Notes under the pieces: generated by a model
What the model was told of the DNA's origin: nothing
The model's database searches: none
Seen by the model: only the letters and a program-made list of their open reading frames with translations
Shown: positions 1-11,832 of the stretch, piece by piece
How the letters are laid out: every line of letters starts with the position of its first letter
How positions within the stretch are numbered: position 1 is the stretch's first letter
Assembly (NCBI GenBank): GCA_024663395.1
Contig: JANFAH010000041.1
Coordinates: 434,001 to 498,000 of the forward strand
DNA from: Pisolithus tinctorius
Lineage: Eukaryota > Basidiomycota > Agaricomycetes > Boletales > Pisolithaceae
Direction of reading: 5' to 3'
Length of the DNA stretch: 64,000 nucleotides
Position numbers and translations under genes: made by a program

Positions 1-1713
1 CAAGCTATCAAAAAACTGAGGATACAGAGTATGGTATGGCTGTATAAATACCTCCAGGACAAGAGTACCATGCAGGTCACGCCAAGGTGATGGTAAGTAT
101 CTGCAGCAGTAAACAATGAAATAAGAAAGAGTCATATGGTGTCATATGGTGGGGTAGGCAGGGGAATGAAGGCTATACTGGCTGTGCAATCAATGTGCAG
201 TGAGGAGCCTGACACCAGAGCAAGAAAATGACAAGTAAGTAATAAATATGAGTCAGAGAGAAAATGAAATATGTCCATCAATGATGGGCAGTGGAATGAG
301 TCATGGTGACAATGGTGTGCACAGCATCAGTAGGTATTGGAAATACCTCCACCACTGGAGATCCAAGGGCTTGAGGAGCCAGAACTCCAAGGACAACCAC
401 AGCAAGGACAAATGATGTGATGAGGCACATGACACACATGACTTTGGTTTGATGAAAAAGGAAGGACCCTTGATGAGGTCATAACACCAGTGTTCTCAGT
501 CTCTATTGGGCATTGTCCAGTGTCCCTGTACCACCACTGAGGTGGATGATGAAGGCTGACCATCCCATTGTAAGTGGTGTCACTGGGATAACCATCACTC
601 AACAAACCATTGATAATGGGAGCCTCTGGCAGATACAGGGGCACAAAATGACCTGCTGCTGACATCTCCAAAGGCAGTGAGCTGGGCAACAAGGACAGTG
701 TTGATGATGGAATGCTTTCAGGGCATATCTTGCCAAGGGCAATACAGACTTTGCCATGAATGAGATTACCATGCTCCTTCAAATCCTTCAAGATGCCACA
801 TCAATGGCTACCTCTGATAATGCCAGTGTGAAAATGGTGTTGTCTGCACTGCAAAGAATGGACAGGGTCCCACAGTCTCATACCCTGACAAACATGATTG
901 ACCAAATCTTCCAAACAGGGGTGGACAGTAAATGCAGTGATACACTGAAGTTTTGGGCTTTGTCTAACTATGGCCTATGCCTAACTGAATTGACTGATGA
1001 TGTATATGGGTTGGCATTGCTGGAAGACATGGATCATAAGTACAGAGCCTCAGGGAGCAGTGCTTAGGATATGCTGGGGTTAGTTAGACTATATTTGTAT
1101 TAGCATCTGACCTTGAGCATAAATGTAATGCCACTTGATCTTATTTTGCAAGAACTGTACAGTTGCTCTGCAGTGGGCTGAAAGGTGTACCATGCTTTCA
1201 CAACCTGTTGATGAGCTGTACATGTGTCATGTGTGTGCAACTCTAGTGTGTGTGTCAAGCATATGCAACCTGTAAGTTTGAGTCCTCATTCATGTTTGTG
1301 CCTGCAGACTTGAATGTGTTTGTACATGCATTCAAAAGATACATTCATACCAATCAAGTCAATACTATGCTTGCAACTTGAGACACTATTATAATCAAAG
1401 ATGCTCTCATTCACATTCAACCAGTAGCTCATCCCCTTCCTCCTCATCCTTGTCCTTGTCCTTGCACTCACACTCTTGCTCACATTCAAGAAAAGTGTGT
1501 CCACATGCCCATTTCAAGCCAAAGTGGTCTATGTGAGGTGGATGCCTGAAGTGGCCAAACATGAAGCAATCTTCCTCAATGGAAATCACCACCATGAGGT
1601 GATGAAGCTCTTGACTGTCCAATGGACCCATATGCAGTATAAAAAGGGAGTTCAGTTGACCAAGAGCATCTATGGTGTACAGCATAAGGACAAGTTGGAA
1701 GAAAGGGGGTCAT
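1..1713. other. CpG-depleted decayed DNA, no recognisable gene
   Basis: Apart from one CG near position 80 I see no CG dinucleotide in this stretch, which is the mark of old methylated repeat DNA in this window. The longest plausible reading frame on the forward strand is 756-1067 (103 codons). It is serine/leucine-rich, has no motif I recognise, and has no clear neighbouring exons. Frames on the reverse strand are of similar length and look random. I assign no function. The last five bases (GTCAT, 1709-1713) are the left target duplication of the solo LTR that follows. Confidence 0.6.
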
Positions 1714-2523
1714 TGTCATGACCATGACACCAGCGTAAGCCCCTAATACCTACTCCGCCCTCCTCCGACATGTTCCCACGTTTCTCCGCCCTCTTCCGAC
1801 GTGTTCCCGCGCTCCTCCGACCCTCCCGACACATCTCCACACCTCTCCAAGGTCCCCTGACCAACTCCGCTCAACTCCGCCCTAAGGTTGGTCACGTGGG
1901 CTGTCGGACTTGCGGCCCTGCATTCTAGATAGGGTTCCGCCCTCGTGTCGGTTTTCTCCATTCTTCCGCTCCTTTGGTATTTACCCTCTTTTCCTCGTTG
2001 TAGTAGTTTCCTTGTCTCAGTTAAGGTCCCCGTCGTCCCTACCCTCTGTCCCTTGTCTCGGAAGGACTCTAACCCACTATACACTTATTGGTTTACATTC
2101 CGTACTGCACCGCCCTTGACCTACATCGTATATAAGGCCACGTAGTACTCCGATGTAAGAGTACGAATATCGAATAAAGTCCCCACCTTCGACTCGCTCT
2201 CAGTCCCCTCCGGAGTTTCGTCTCCACTTCCTCTGAGTCCGCTCCGCCTCTGAAATACGAGGGCTGAGCTCACGCAAGGGGGCAGCGCACTAGCTGAACC
2301 CAACGCCCTCTCATCCGACCTCCGACCTCCGATCTCTGACCTCCGACTCCGACTCCACCCTCAGCCTCCGAAACTTCTCTTCATACCCCTCCGCTCACTG
2401 TTCATCGAATATCTCGCCACCCAGTGGTCGGATTCGCTTCGGACCTCGACCGCTGTACTCCGCAGCCCAACCCGCTCCAACTCCGCCCTAAGAAGGAGCC
2501 AGGGGTGTTGTCCGACTTTGACA
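1714..2523 (+). mobile_element. Solo LTR, copy 1, with perfect 5-bp target duplication
   Basis: The 810-bp segment begins TGTCATGACC and ends TTTGACA, so it has the canonical TG...CA ends of an LTR. It is flanked on both sides by GTCAT (1709-1713 and 2524-2528). A TATATAA box lies at 2129-2135 and an AATAAA signal at 2173-2178, which orients the LTR forward and places U3, R and U5. No internal retroelement sequence follows it, so this is a solo LTR left by LTR-LTR recombination. It is rich in CG, unlike the flanking DNA, so it probably inserted after the flanks had decayed. A second copy lies at 5687-6501. Small reading frames inside it are not genes. Confidence 0.93.
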
Positions 2524-2594
2524 GTCATGGTCAAAGGTCAGTGCAAAAAATAAGTGACTGGACCTGACACTACAGGCACTCAACAGGGATTGCC

Positions 2595-3410
2595 ATGAAT
2601 ACATCTTGGGTACTAAAGTGGTGTGGGAGTTGTGTTGTGAGGTGCAGCATCTCATGCAGTCTTGTGTTGGTGTCCCCAAGGACAGTTGGACATGGTGGGA
2701 TTGGGATACAGGAGCAACCAGAAGTCCAAATGCCCATGGATGAATTTGAGACCTTGGCACCCATGGAAAATGAGACAAGTGACAATTGAGTGGTGTGTAT
2801 GGCATTGGAGCACCAACTGCACATGAAGAACAAGGCCAAGCTGGCCACCATTGTGAAGACTTTATTTTCCAAGGGACTTGGGGTGATGAAGAATGGTCAA
2901 GTTTTACCTGATCTGTATGATGCTGTGAAGAGATGCCTGGAGGTGAGTGTGTGGGTCTGAAATAAGCAACTGGTTGCTTATTTTTTATTTATTTTACAGC
3001 TTGCCATGCTAGAGTCAGAGTGACATGTTGCCCAGCTGGCTGACCCTCTGGATGATGTGGAGGGCATGAAGCTTTCCAACAAAATGCGGGAAACCTACAA
3101 AGTCAGGATGCCACCAAGGGCAGATGACACTATCACCACAAGTTGCTGGGGTCCACAGGAAGGTATGGGTCTGGACTTGTTTAGAAAAGCTGGCACATTT
3201 CTTCATGGTGACCATGAATTTCTGGAGGAAATGAAATTCAAAGCAAAAGAAGGGAGGCAATTGAAGAAGGAAATGAGTGAGGTGGAAAAAGCCCATGTAT
3301 TCCAACCCAGGGGGGCACATATGAAGAAGCTGATTGCCAGGGTGGCACAAATCAATCAGAGGAAGAATGCACAGGATAATGATTGCTGTGTAGCAGGACT
3401 TTGACAAACA
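2595..3410 (+). pseudogene. Decayed two-exon gene fragment, function unknown
   Basis: A forward frame from 2595 runs through a short acidic stretch to an in-frame TGA, then reads on to a good intron (GTGAGT at about 2942, ending TTTACAG at about 2999). It continues past a second TGA into a 115-codon frame (3057-3404) rich in Lys and Glu, predicted to be helical. The intron and the continuing composition suggest a real former gene. Both stops are TGA and could be CGA codons changed by CpG deamination, but I have no intact paralogue to test that. I do not recognise the family. It converges on the reverse-strand remnant at 3544-5100. Confidence 0.4.
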
Positions 3411-3543
3411 GATGGAGGAGTGACAGGCTACCAACACTGCAGCCAAAGTCCCTGGGATTATATACTGTAGGGGAGTGCAGCCTATGACAAACAAGGCACA
3501 AATGCTTGGTAAGTAATGAGTAAGAACTGTAAGCAACAAGTAA

Positions 3544-5100
3544 TCATGATGAGTAAGCATTTGTGTTCTCTCCCTTGTGTTGCAGGAGGTGAGAGGGGCC
3601 AGTTCCATACCATGTCTTGGTGCCCCACTGAGGGTTTTGCAGCATAGTAGGAGTTGTCCTTGGTATTCTGCAGTCATCCAACCATTGCTGGAGGGCTCCC
3701 TTGTCCCAGATCATCCTACCATCTCTCTGTGCTCCAAATTGGCCAGCAAGTGAAGGGTCACTGAGGAACTTGTTGCTCAGGGCATCACAATTGTCAAAGC
3801 AAGCATTGCTCCTGTCTGTCAGGAAGGAGTAGCCCACATCATGGTTGCCAAGGTCATCTGCTAGGCTCTCATAAGATACACATATCTTAACTCACCAAAG
3901 GACTTTGTTCTCCCAGAGGCTGAGAATGGTGGTGGCACTGTCTGCAAACATGGAACAAAGTTGCTTCAAGTGGATTTTATGACCCTTGTAGAGTAGCTCC
4001 ATTGAGTGCTTGTTGTCAGTCCACCAAATGCAAGAAAGAGTGTGGCATGATGTTGTAGAGCTCAAATGTGATGGAATGGGGAGTTGGTGTGCTCTGTGAA
4101 CCAAGGCTGGAGTTTGTCACATGCCAGCTCTTCCACACCATCAAATCTTGATTCCAATCATTGCCTCAGTTCCTTTAGGCATACCAAGTGAATGCAGTAT
4201 GTGAGCCTTGTGAGGTAGTATGTCACTGCAGCAGGCTCCTTGTGCTTTCCATCTCCCTCCAAAGTGTACAGGGCCAGCATCTGCTCTGTGGGACAGGGCA
4301 TGGCATTGCCAGTGGTCTTGGGCCACTTGGTCATCCATACTTCAGTCAAGACCTGGTGAAGGCTGGCAGAGACATCCACTCCTTCTTTGATGGCTGGTCC
4401 CAGGGCACCAACCTTTGCAATGAGGCTGTCAGGCAAAAGTAGGCTGTATCTATTCTCCCACTGCACTTGCCTCAGCATATATCACAATGCAATGACTGGT
4501 GCAGAGTAAGTGTCCATTGTGTCCTCATTCTGGTGGTGATGGAAGGGAGTGTTGCTGATACCTCTGTCAGTCCAATGTTAGCACACCAATTTAGTATACA
4601 TGTATCTTAAATCACTCACTCTTTGAGTGGTGCTAGCAAGTTCAATCATTGCAAGACTAATGCATCAGTGATGGTAAGGAGGTCAGTGCTTCATCAAAGT
4701 ACTGCCTCACTGCTGCCTTAAGTCCTGGGAGTTGGCAATCATGATCTTCTCTTGAAATTTTTACCAAGTCACATAGCATCTGTATGTCATGGCCAGAAAC
4801 ATCCTCATGCCACCAGGTTGCTCAAAACTGAGGGCTGATGGTACATTCATCCTGTTGCATTCCAGATGTGGATACCTGTTTCATCTCTTTCCCAAGATGG
4901 AGAATGGTGTCATTGATGGGGATGGAGGGTTTGGGAGTGGTAGAATCATGGTCAGGGAAGAGAGCATGTCCAGGACCTCCCCTACTGAGTTGCTGCATCT
5001 TACATTCAGGCCAAGATTTGGGAGTGGGGGTATCCTTGTGGCATTCCCTGTGATGTACCTGCATGCACTTGACAGATTCAGAGACAAATAAATACTGTCC
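3544..5100 (-). pseudogene. Remnant resembling N-terminal region of basidiomycete RecQ/TLH-like proteins
   Basis: The reverse strand carries a chain of frames read from about 5100 down to 3544. The best block is 4478-4158, with QWENRYSLLLPDSL, then KEGVDVSASLHQVL, VWMTKWPKTTGNAMPCP and EQMLALYTLEGDG. Further down come LWWTDNKHSMELLYKG-like residues, ESLADDLGNHDVGYSFL and WDKGALQQWLDD, ending near APRHGMEL. From memory this order matches the long region before the RecQ helicase domain in many basidiomycete telomere-linked-helicase-like proteins, where the last motif reads RGTEL. No helicase motifs follow, so the gene is truncated. Several stops and at least one frameshift (near 3680) break it. 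The family call is recollection, not a search result. Confidence 0.4.
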
Positions 5101-5686
5101 ACAGGCTAGCCCAGTTAAGACCTTGAGGTCTTTAAAAGGGAACTGACCCTAGCAAAGTGAGGTACAGGCAAGTGCTCCATGTTCACTTGTAAGCCCTTGT
5201 GCTGGTTGTGGAGATGTGCAAGTGCTTCACTTTGAATGAGAGCAACTTGACATCATTGGCACCAGATTGCATGCAAGGCAGGATCCACCACAAGGTTGAT
5301 GTATCAAACCATCTGTTGGATCATATGTACAAGGTGCCTGTATAACAATCAATATATTAGTCATTAGTGAAGGTTTGTGTACATTGATTTACAGCCTATT
5401 TGCTTTATCCTCATCAATAGTGCCATTGAAAGCCTTCTGTCATGAACAAGCATTCACCACTCATGTATCTTAAATGCTTATATCTTTCAATATCATTGCT
5501 GTCTGCTCAGAGGATTCCTTATGATAACTTGGCATCTTTGGGGAATCTAAATCATCTTTTGTTGCCACAATCTTCTCGGAGGATGAGTGTTGATATATTC
5601 ACCAGTGATGAACCAAAAATATATATCTTAAATGCTTGCTGCAACATGCTGTGACTCTTCCTTTTCAGCAGACTGCTGTAGATGGC
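5101..5686. other. No gene seen
   Basis: AT-rich, CpG-depleted spacer with only short random frames. The last five bases (ATGGC, 5682-5686) are the left target duplication of the second solo LTR. Confidence 0.55.
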
Positions 5687-6501
5687 TGTCATGACCATGA
5701 CACTGACATAAGCCCCTAATACCTACTCCGCCCTCCTCCAACATGTTCCCGTGCTTCTCCGCCCTCCTCCGACGTGTTCCCGCGCTCCTCCGACCCTCCC
5801 AACACATCTCCACACCTCTCCGAGGTCCCCTGTCCATGCTCTGACCAACTCCACTCAACTCCGCCCTGAGGTTGGTCACATGGGCTGTCGGACTTGCAGC
5901 CCTGCATTCTAGATAGGGTTCCGCCCTCGTGTTGGTTTTCTCCATTCTTCCGCTTCTTCGGTATTTACCCTCTCTTCCTCGTTGTAGTAGTTTCCTTGTC
6001 TCAGTTAAGGTCCCCATCATCCCTACTCTCTATCCCTTGTGTCGGAAGGACTCTAACCCACTATACACTTATTGGTTTACATTCCGTACTGCACCGCCCT
6101 TGACCTACATCGTATATAAGGCCACGTAGTACTCCGATGTAATCAGTACGAATATCGAATAAAGTCCCCACCTTCGACTCCCTCTCAGTCCCCTCTGGAG
6201 TTTCATCTCCACTTCCTCTGAGTCCGCTCCACCTCTGAAATACGAGGGCTGAGCTCGTGCAAGGGGGCAGCACACTAGCTGAACCCAACGCCCTCTCATC
6301 CGACCTCTGACCTCTGACCTCCGACTCCGACTCTGACCTCAGCCTCCGAGACTTTCCTTCATACCCCTCCACTCACTGTTCGTCGAATATCTTGCCACCC
6401 AGTGGTTGGATTCGCTTTGGACTTTGACCGCTGTACTCCGCAGCCCAACCCGCTCCAACTCCGCCCTAGGAAGGAGCCAGGGGTGTTGTCCAACTTTGAC
6501 A
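5687..6501 (+). mobile_element. Solo LTR, copy 2, with perfect 5-bp target duplication
   Basis: This 815-bp LTR is collinear with the copy at 1714-2523 along its whole length. It starts TGTCATGACC, ends TTTGACA, and is flanked by ATGGC on both sides (5682-5686 and 6502-6506). The TATATAA box is at 6113-6119 and AATAAA at 6158-6163. It differs from copy 1 mostly at CG sites now read as TG or CA, so it looks somewhat older or more methylated. No internal domain adjoins it. The different target duplications (GTCAT and ATGGC) show two separate insertions, not one element with two LTRs, even though both LTRs point the same way. Confidence 0.93.
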
Positions 6502-7648
6502 ATGGCTGACTGTTTGCTTCAAGGAGATCAGTTAGTGATGGAATCAGGATAATGCTTGTCTTGGATATTTACCTTGTCCTGTATTGTCCTTGTGGGTGAT
6601 GTGATCAGTGTACATATATGCATCATAAATGTTTACCTTGTCCATCTGATGGTCCAATGCCTTGAGGGTTCAGTGAGCATTTCCTCCTTGCTGATGACAT
6701 GTCATTGACTTACTACACTGGTGCTACCACTATCATTATTTACTTCAGGTGGCTGACCCCATGTAGACTTCACTTTCTTCATGTGCTTCCTCAAGGTTTC
6801 AATGTTCTTGTAAACTCTTTTGGGATTGGGAAATCCACTGTCTGAGAAATGGCACTTGAGATAGTCACCTTTATTCCTGTGCACAGGTATGTGCTGTCCC
6901 TGAGAAGTGAAGTGTTCAACTGGGGGTTACTAACCCTTTGGGACTGGTTTTGCAGGTGGGGCAGGTCAACATGCTGTGGAAAGCAACAGGGATACCAGAA
7001 CAGCAAGGAAATGTAAGAGTAAGGTGTAAGAAACTGCTGGGAGTATAACACCAAGCAGTTTGGTTGCAGGAGGTTGTGAGGTTGTGAGAGGATGGCAAAA
7101 AAGTTTGGTAGGCAAAATCTCCTATCACATGATGCAAACTCAACTTGCTTCCTCATTAGGAAATACACAGCCACAGCATTTGGGGACTTTACAATAATTA
7201 GCCTTTGTCAAACCCTTTCAGAACTGTATGATGCATTATAACTTGGGAACTGCTGTGCACAATGCCAGTACTTTTGTAAAGATCTTCATCATACAGATGA
7301 ATACCTGTCTGAACAAGTGTATTGATAGATCTATATGAGTTTCCATGAGGATCAGTGTAACCAGTCATAGGTTATAATGGACTGAGGATATTGAAACAGC
7401 TGTTAATCAAGATACACTTTACACTCTTCCCCAAGGCCAAGACTGATAAGGACAACATGCTGATGTGTCTCATGACCCAATAGAAATGAAGCTAGTGGCA
7501 TGATGGGGCTGGTAAGAATACTACTTCTGATGCTTTCCCAATGGATCAGAAAGACCAGGAAGGTACTGCTGAAGATAGTAACATGTGGTGGAGGAATCAC
7601 TGTGGAAACAAGTTTTTCTCCAGGGATGATTTAGATAGTGTCAAACTA
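6502..7648. other. No recognisable gene
   Basis: CpG-poor spacer between the second solo LTR and the reverse-strand decayed gene. Frames of 60-127 codons occur on the reverse strand (for example 6791-7174), but they lack motifs, plausible splice sites and continuity. I see no repeat or RNA gene here. Confidence 0.5.
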
Positions 7649-8402
7649 TCAGGAATCCAGTCCAAGTCCAAGGAGATAAGATAAGATGAAAAAAGGAAAA
7701 ATGTACATAACATAACAATGATGTCCAACAATGTCCAACAATGGTTTCCTGGTTATCCTAGACCTTGAGGAAAGGCATAGGGTGAAGCACTGCCTGGTCA
7801 TGACCACATTCCTACACAAGAAGTATCTGTGTGAACCATCTGGGAAGGCTTGAGGCCAGTGATGGGCAGACATGAACACCTTCCTAAAAAGGAAAGGTCC
7901 TGTGTGAACTTTGTTCCTGAAAAGGAAGTCCTGATTGCTAGGATGGGGCATCCTTCTTGGATCAGAAGGACAGGTACTGGGGACCTTTACATGAAAGTTC
8001 TGCAACATGAAGAGGGGACCATATATATCATTTGGAGCAGGCCTCTCTTTAGCATCCAGTAACATCTTGGTCAAATTGTCCAACAGGCCCTTGGCCCCAG
8101 GTTTGCCCCTGGAAACATCCAATACCATCAGGATCACATGCAGTATTGCTGGAAGGGTCTTGAACCCAATGCCATGCTTTGGGTCACTGAGACAGCCTTG
8201 AATCCCTCCCATGTGTAGGCTTGGTAGCTTTGGCAAAGGGGACCTCAATTGACTGGCCATTTTGCCATCTGAATGAATGCAAACATACCCTGGGACATGT
8301 CTGTGACATTGATGTCAAGCTGATGTCACACTGACCTGTCCTCATCCCCATGACCAGCTTGTTCAAGGGTCCATTTAGCAAGACCCTGTGTTGCAGATGA
8401 TC

Positions 8403-8460
8403 CTAGGTGCATGTGGTCAGTCAGCACAATTCATTGATGAGTTATGCAGAGCTAGCTTAC
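8403..8460 (-). repeat. Introner-like intron 3 with 24-bp palindrome
   Basis: On the reverse strand this 58-bp segment starts GTAAGC and ends CACCTAG. It contains an imperfect 24-bp palindrome at 8424-8447 whose consensus half-site is GCACAACTCATT, beginning about 13 nt from the donor and followed by CTGACTGACCA. Two other introns of the same decayed gene carry the same palindrome at the same distance from the donor. Confidence 0.65.
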
Positions 8461-8970
8461 CTGCATTCCTGTCCTCTGTGGTCTTGGATGGACCTGCTTC
8501 CATGGGTGTATCTTCATCACCACTGTCCTCAAGGAGCTCAAGTGACTTGGGTTTTCTACACAGACATGTGATCAATGTGAGGTGGACTGGCTCAGATGAC
8601 AGTAAAAGTACTTACTCTGGTTTTTCCTTGCAGCCACTTGCACTGCATGTGCTGACATGACAGACAGTGCTGTCTTGACATCCCTGTGAGCCTCTGCCAA
8701 TTCCCTCATTTTATCCTTGGCAGCCTGCTCTGCATTCTTTTCCATCACCCACAAGTGTTTGGCATCATTCTTGAAGGTTGGCAAGGCATCCATGGCATGG
8801 AGGGAAGTATTCCCCTGCTTGTCAGTGTAAAGGTTCACCTGTGCCTCTGACATTGGTTCAGCCCAGTCAATTGGGTACAGATCCTCCAGCTCCTCAGGGG
8901 ATAAATTGATGAATGGTTCAGTTGGGCAATGGCATCAATGGATTGCCAGTTCAGAGCACACCCCCAGCTC

Positions 8971-9025
8971 CTACAGTAATGGTCAGCACAGTTCATCAAT
9001 GAGTTGTGCTAGGGAGCATACTTAC
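8971..9025 (-). repeat. Introner-like intron 2 with 24-bp palindrome
   Basis: A 55-bp intron on the reverse strand, GTAAGT to ACTGTAG, with the shared palindrome at 8986-9009. The palindrome starts about 16 nt from the donor and is followed by TGACCATT. It separates a coding block (9313-9026) from the next one downstream. Confidence 0.7.
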
Positions 9026-9742
9026 TTTGACCAGGTCCTGGACCAACTGCAAGGCCCATGGCATGGCTCTACCAGCAGGTCCAATTCCAAGGTCTTCAGA
9101 AAGTGCAGTCCTTGCTATCAATTGCAGTTTGGCATAGTTGCATTCACACAGTGTCAGACACTGCTGAGCACAAACATTGAGGTTTCCTTTGCTTTCATTA
9201 TCAAACATTATCATGGGCCCTTCCATGCTTTCCAGCCAGTCCTTGTCTGCTACATCAGGCCTTAACTGGACACCATCATACCACCTCCAGTTCCCTGGCA
9301 AATTCTTCTTCATGATGGAGTGTAGGATCTTGGTCAGGTTTTCTCATATGTGCCAGGCTGCATCAGTTTCCAGCAGAGTAGAATGGGCATTGAAAGAGTG
9401 GAATAGGGGGATCAGCTTCTTGGTGAGAATCTCTGCTTTTTTCAGCTTTGTTCCATCCATCCAAGGAAAGGGGGTGTGACAGAGCACTCTGCCAACAAAT
9501 TGCACAAACTCTGTGTCAACTGTTCCCAATTCCACTCCAATCACATTTAAGGGTGCCAGATCTGGCAGTCACAACTGGCCAGGTGCCTCTGAGGACTTCA
9601 TTCCATCTTTCAGGAGATGTGAGTGAGATTCTTTGATGTAAGTGTCAATTGCTCCTGGCAAAGTCTTCTCTGAAAGTGACTTCCCTTCATCACATTTGGA
9701 ACTCTTGAGGGCAAGAGGCAGGTAATTGTTCCTGCCCAGGAA

Positions 9743-9843
9743 CTGAGCTTGACATGTAGCAAAAATCAATTTGTAAATCAGTTTGGGGGAAATGTGTCAA
9801 TGGTCTGGCATAACTCATCAATGAGTTGTGCCAGTGCACTTAC
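9743..9843 (-). repeat. Introner-like intron 1 with 24-bp palindrome
   Basis: On the reverse strand the intron starts GTAAGTGCACTGG and carries the palindrome at 9808-9831, about 12 nt from the donor, followed by CAGACCATT. The acceptor is less certain. CTCAG at 9743-9747 gives about 101 bp and keeps the frame into the 9742-9569 block. Confidence 0.6.
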
Positions 9844-11832
9844 CCTGTGGATGTGGTCTGCACCCAGCTTTGTGGAGGCAAAATGTTCCAGTGCTCTCAG
9901 GTGGTCCTTCCACATGGGTGGCCTTTGTTCCAACCCAAAGACTGTGAGGGGTTCAAACCATTCCACCATCTATTTTCAAATCAATATCTGTTCAACTCCA
10001 ACATACTCTGTGCCACTCACCTCTTTGATTGCTGGCTCAACACTTCTCAGTTGCTCTCCCAGAGAGTAGGCAAGAAGTTTTGTAGGGATGGGGAATTTGT
10101 TAAGCATAGGATCACCATAAACTTTGCCCATCAGGCCACAGCAGATTGCTTTGACCTTGGCTGGCATTGCCATCTTGATCATATCTGTAATTGGGTCTTT
10201 TGTGACCCTCTTGAGTGCCTCCCTCTCCACTTCAACCCCTTGCATTATCTCTTCCCAGTAGCTGGCCATGTAGTCAGGGGTCAATGGTACCAAAGAGTTC
10301 AATTGGTGCCAAGTCATCCTTCATTTGTGGTGATGCCAACAATTTGGCATATGCATCTGCCCACATTGGGAAATAAACCTTGTCAAGCACTTGACATGCA
10401 GAAGCTGGTAGTGGACTATCAAAGTGTCTGCCATGATTCCTCTGGTGTTGTTGATATTCCAGAATAGCCAAAAGCTCATTGTTGGAGTCTGTTCCACCTT
10501 GTTGACAAAATATCCCAGCTGTAGCTTTGGGCTCATGCTATCTGGGGCCATGATCCTGATATCCATTTGACAAAACAATGCCATGGAAGGTCTTGCACCA
10601 CTGACCCTTGTTTCTCATGCAATGAGTTCTCCCCAGGCTTTTAGCATGAAGTCATTGAACTCATCCATGGCTCTCCATCTTGTTTTAATATCTCCCCTTT
10701 GTGGATTCACAATCTTCCTCCTCCATTCAGCAATGCTTAGTGGCTCATCCTTCCTGTTGGCAAGATCCAGTTCTAAGTACAGTAATCACAACAAGAGTGC
10801 ATCATACCATATTTTGCCTGCCTCCTCCAATGACAGAAAACTTGTTACCAGGATTCCAGACCAACTGCCATTGTTTAACCAATGTGTATGTGTGATGGAC
10901 ATGGTCTGCCCTCCAACTATGATTACTTGCCACTCTCCAAGGAGCACCAAGCTTGGGATATATTGTTGGGCAATCCATACCTCATCTGAGTCCTTGTTTG
11001 TGTTATTCATGAGATGGGCCCAGGTGCAGCTTGATTTTGGGGCAGTTGGAAGCATCACATGTTTGCCACAGTCACTGTGACTCCACTTCAAGACATAGGC
11101 ATCATTGATAGGGTCCCCATTGCTAATAATATGCATTTCTGGTACCACCTAGTTGTGGATAACTGAAATTGCCTCCAAGTGTGCCAGGGTCTCCCACTTG
11201 ACTGCAGCAGTCCAAACCTGATCTGGTGGGGGCCAAAACTGTACTTGACAGCTGAGCAGTGTGAAGTGATTTGTATGTGTGCAGTTTGATCTTGTTGAGG
11301 CCATATGGGTTTCCATTGCATCTGAAGGCCATATCAGACCCACACCTCCAAGGTGCAATGTCATCACTCACCAGAAATCGATTGTGTAGTCAATACCTCT
11401 GATTATACAATCCATCCATGAGTTCATTCCATTTTGGGTGTTCAGATTGAGTACAATAGCCTTGAAGTCTGCCCACTTCATGTACTTCAGCTTGAATGCA
11501 TTACTGTCATTGTACTCTTCCATGTTGATTACCAACCAAAGCTGCAATGCATGCATCAGTGGACCAAACTGCACCTGTCAGTGAAAAGGGGACCTACCCA
11601 TTCACTGACCACCACCTTCATGCCCTCTTTGCTTTCTGATAGTTTGTGTACAAATTTGCCAAGCTTCTTGATAACCTCATATTACTGGGGTTTTATACAG
11701 CAGGTTGCCCATCCTAGATCTTCCTTTGCCTCATTCTTTGATTTCACCTTGTAGCTTGGGTCTGGGATGTAGAGTATATCAAGTGGAGTCTCTTTCAAAG
11801 TAGACCCCTGTGAATGAAATGGGTATGGCAAT

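Larger units (their letters stand above)
7649..11574 (-). pseudogene. Long decayed multi-exon gene, one block ATP-grasp-like
   Basis: The reverse strand carries a series of frames between 11574 and 7649 that join across plausible introns and share composition, so I read them as one large former gene. One block, 11148-10786, reads VLKWSHSDCGKHVML, later VWIAQQYIPSLVLLGEWQV, IIVGGQTMSITHT. The order Lys/Gly-rich loop, QxYIP, GEW-V, GG resembles the nucleotide-binding half of ATP-grasp proteins, but this is a weak resemblance. Later blocks (10317-9976, 9313-8996, 8853-8572, 8260-7649) are unassigned. Three introns in the downstream half share a palindrome and are listed separately. Stops and frame changes show it is dead. 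Confidence 0.45.

Noticed and set aside
1743..2303. Several 60-113-codon frames in the first solo LTR, and matching ones at 5628-6372
   Set aside because: They lie in an LTR defined by ends and target duplication, appear in both strands, and have no domain.
1714..6501. One LTR retrotransposon with LTRs at 1714 and 5687
   Set aside because: The two LTRs have different target duplications (GTCAT and ATGGC) and no gag or pol lies between them.
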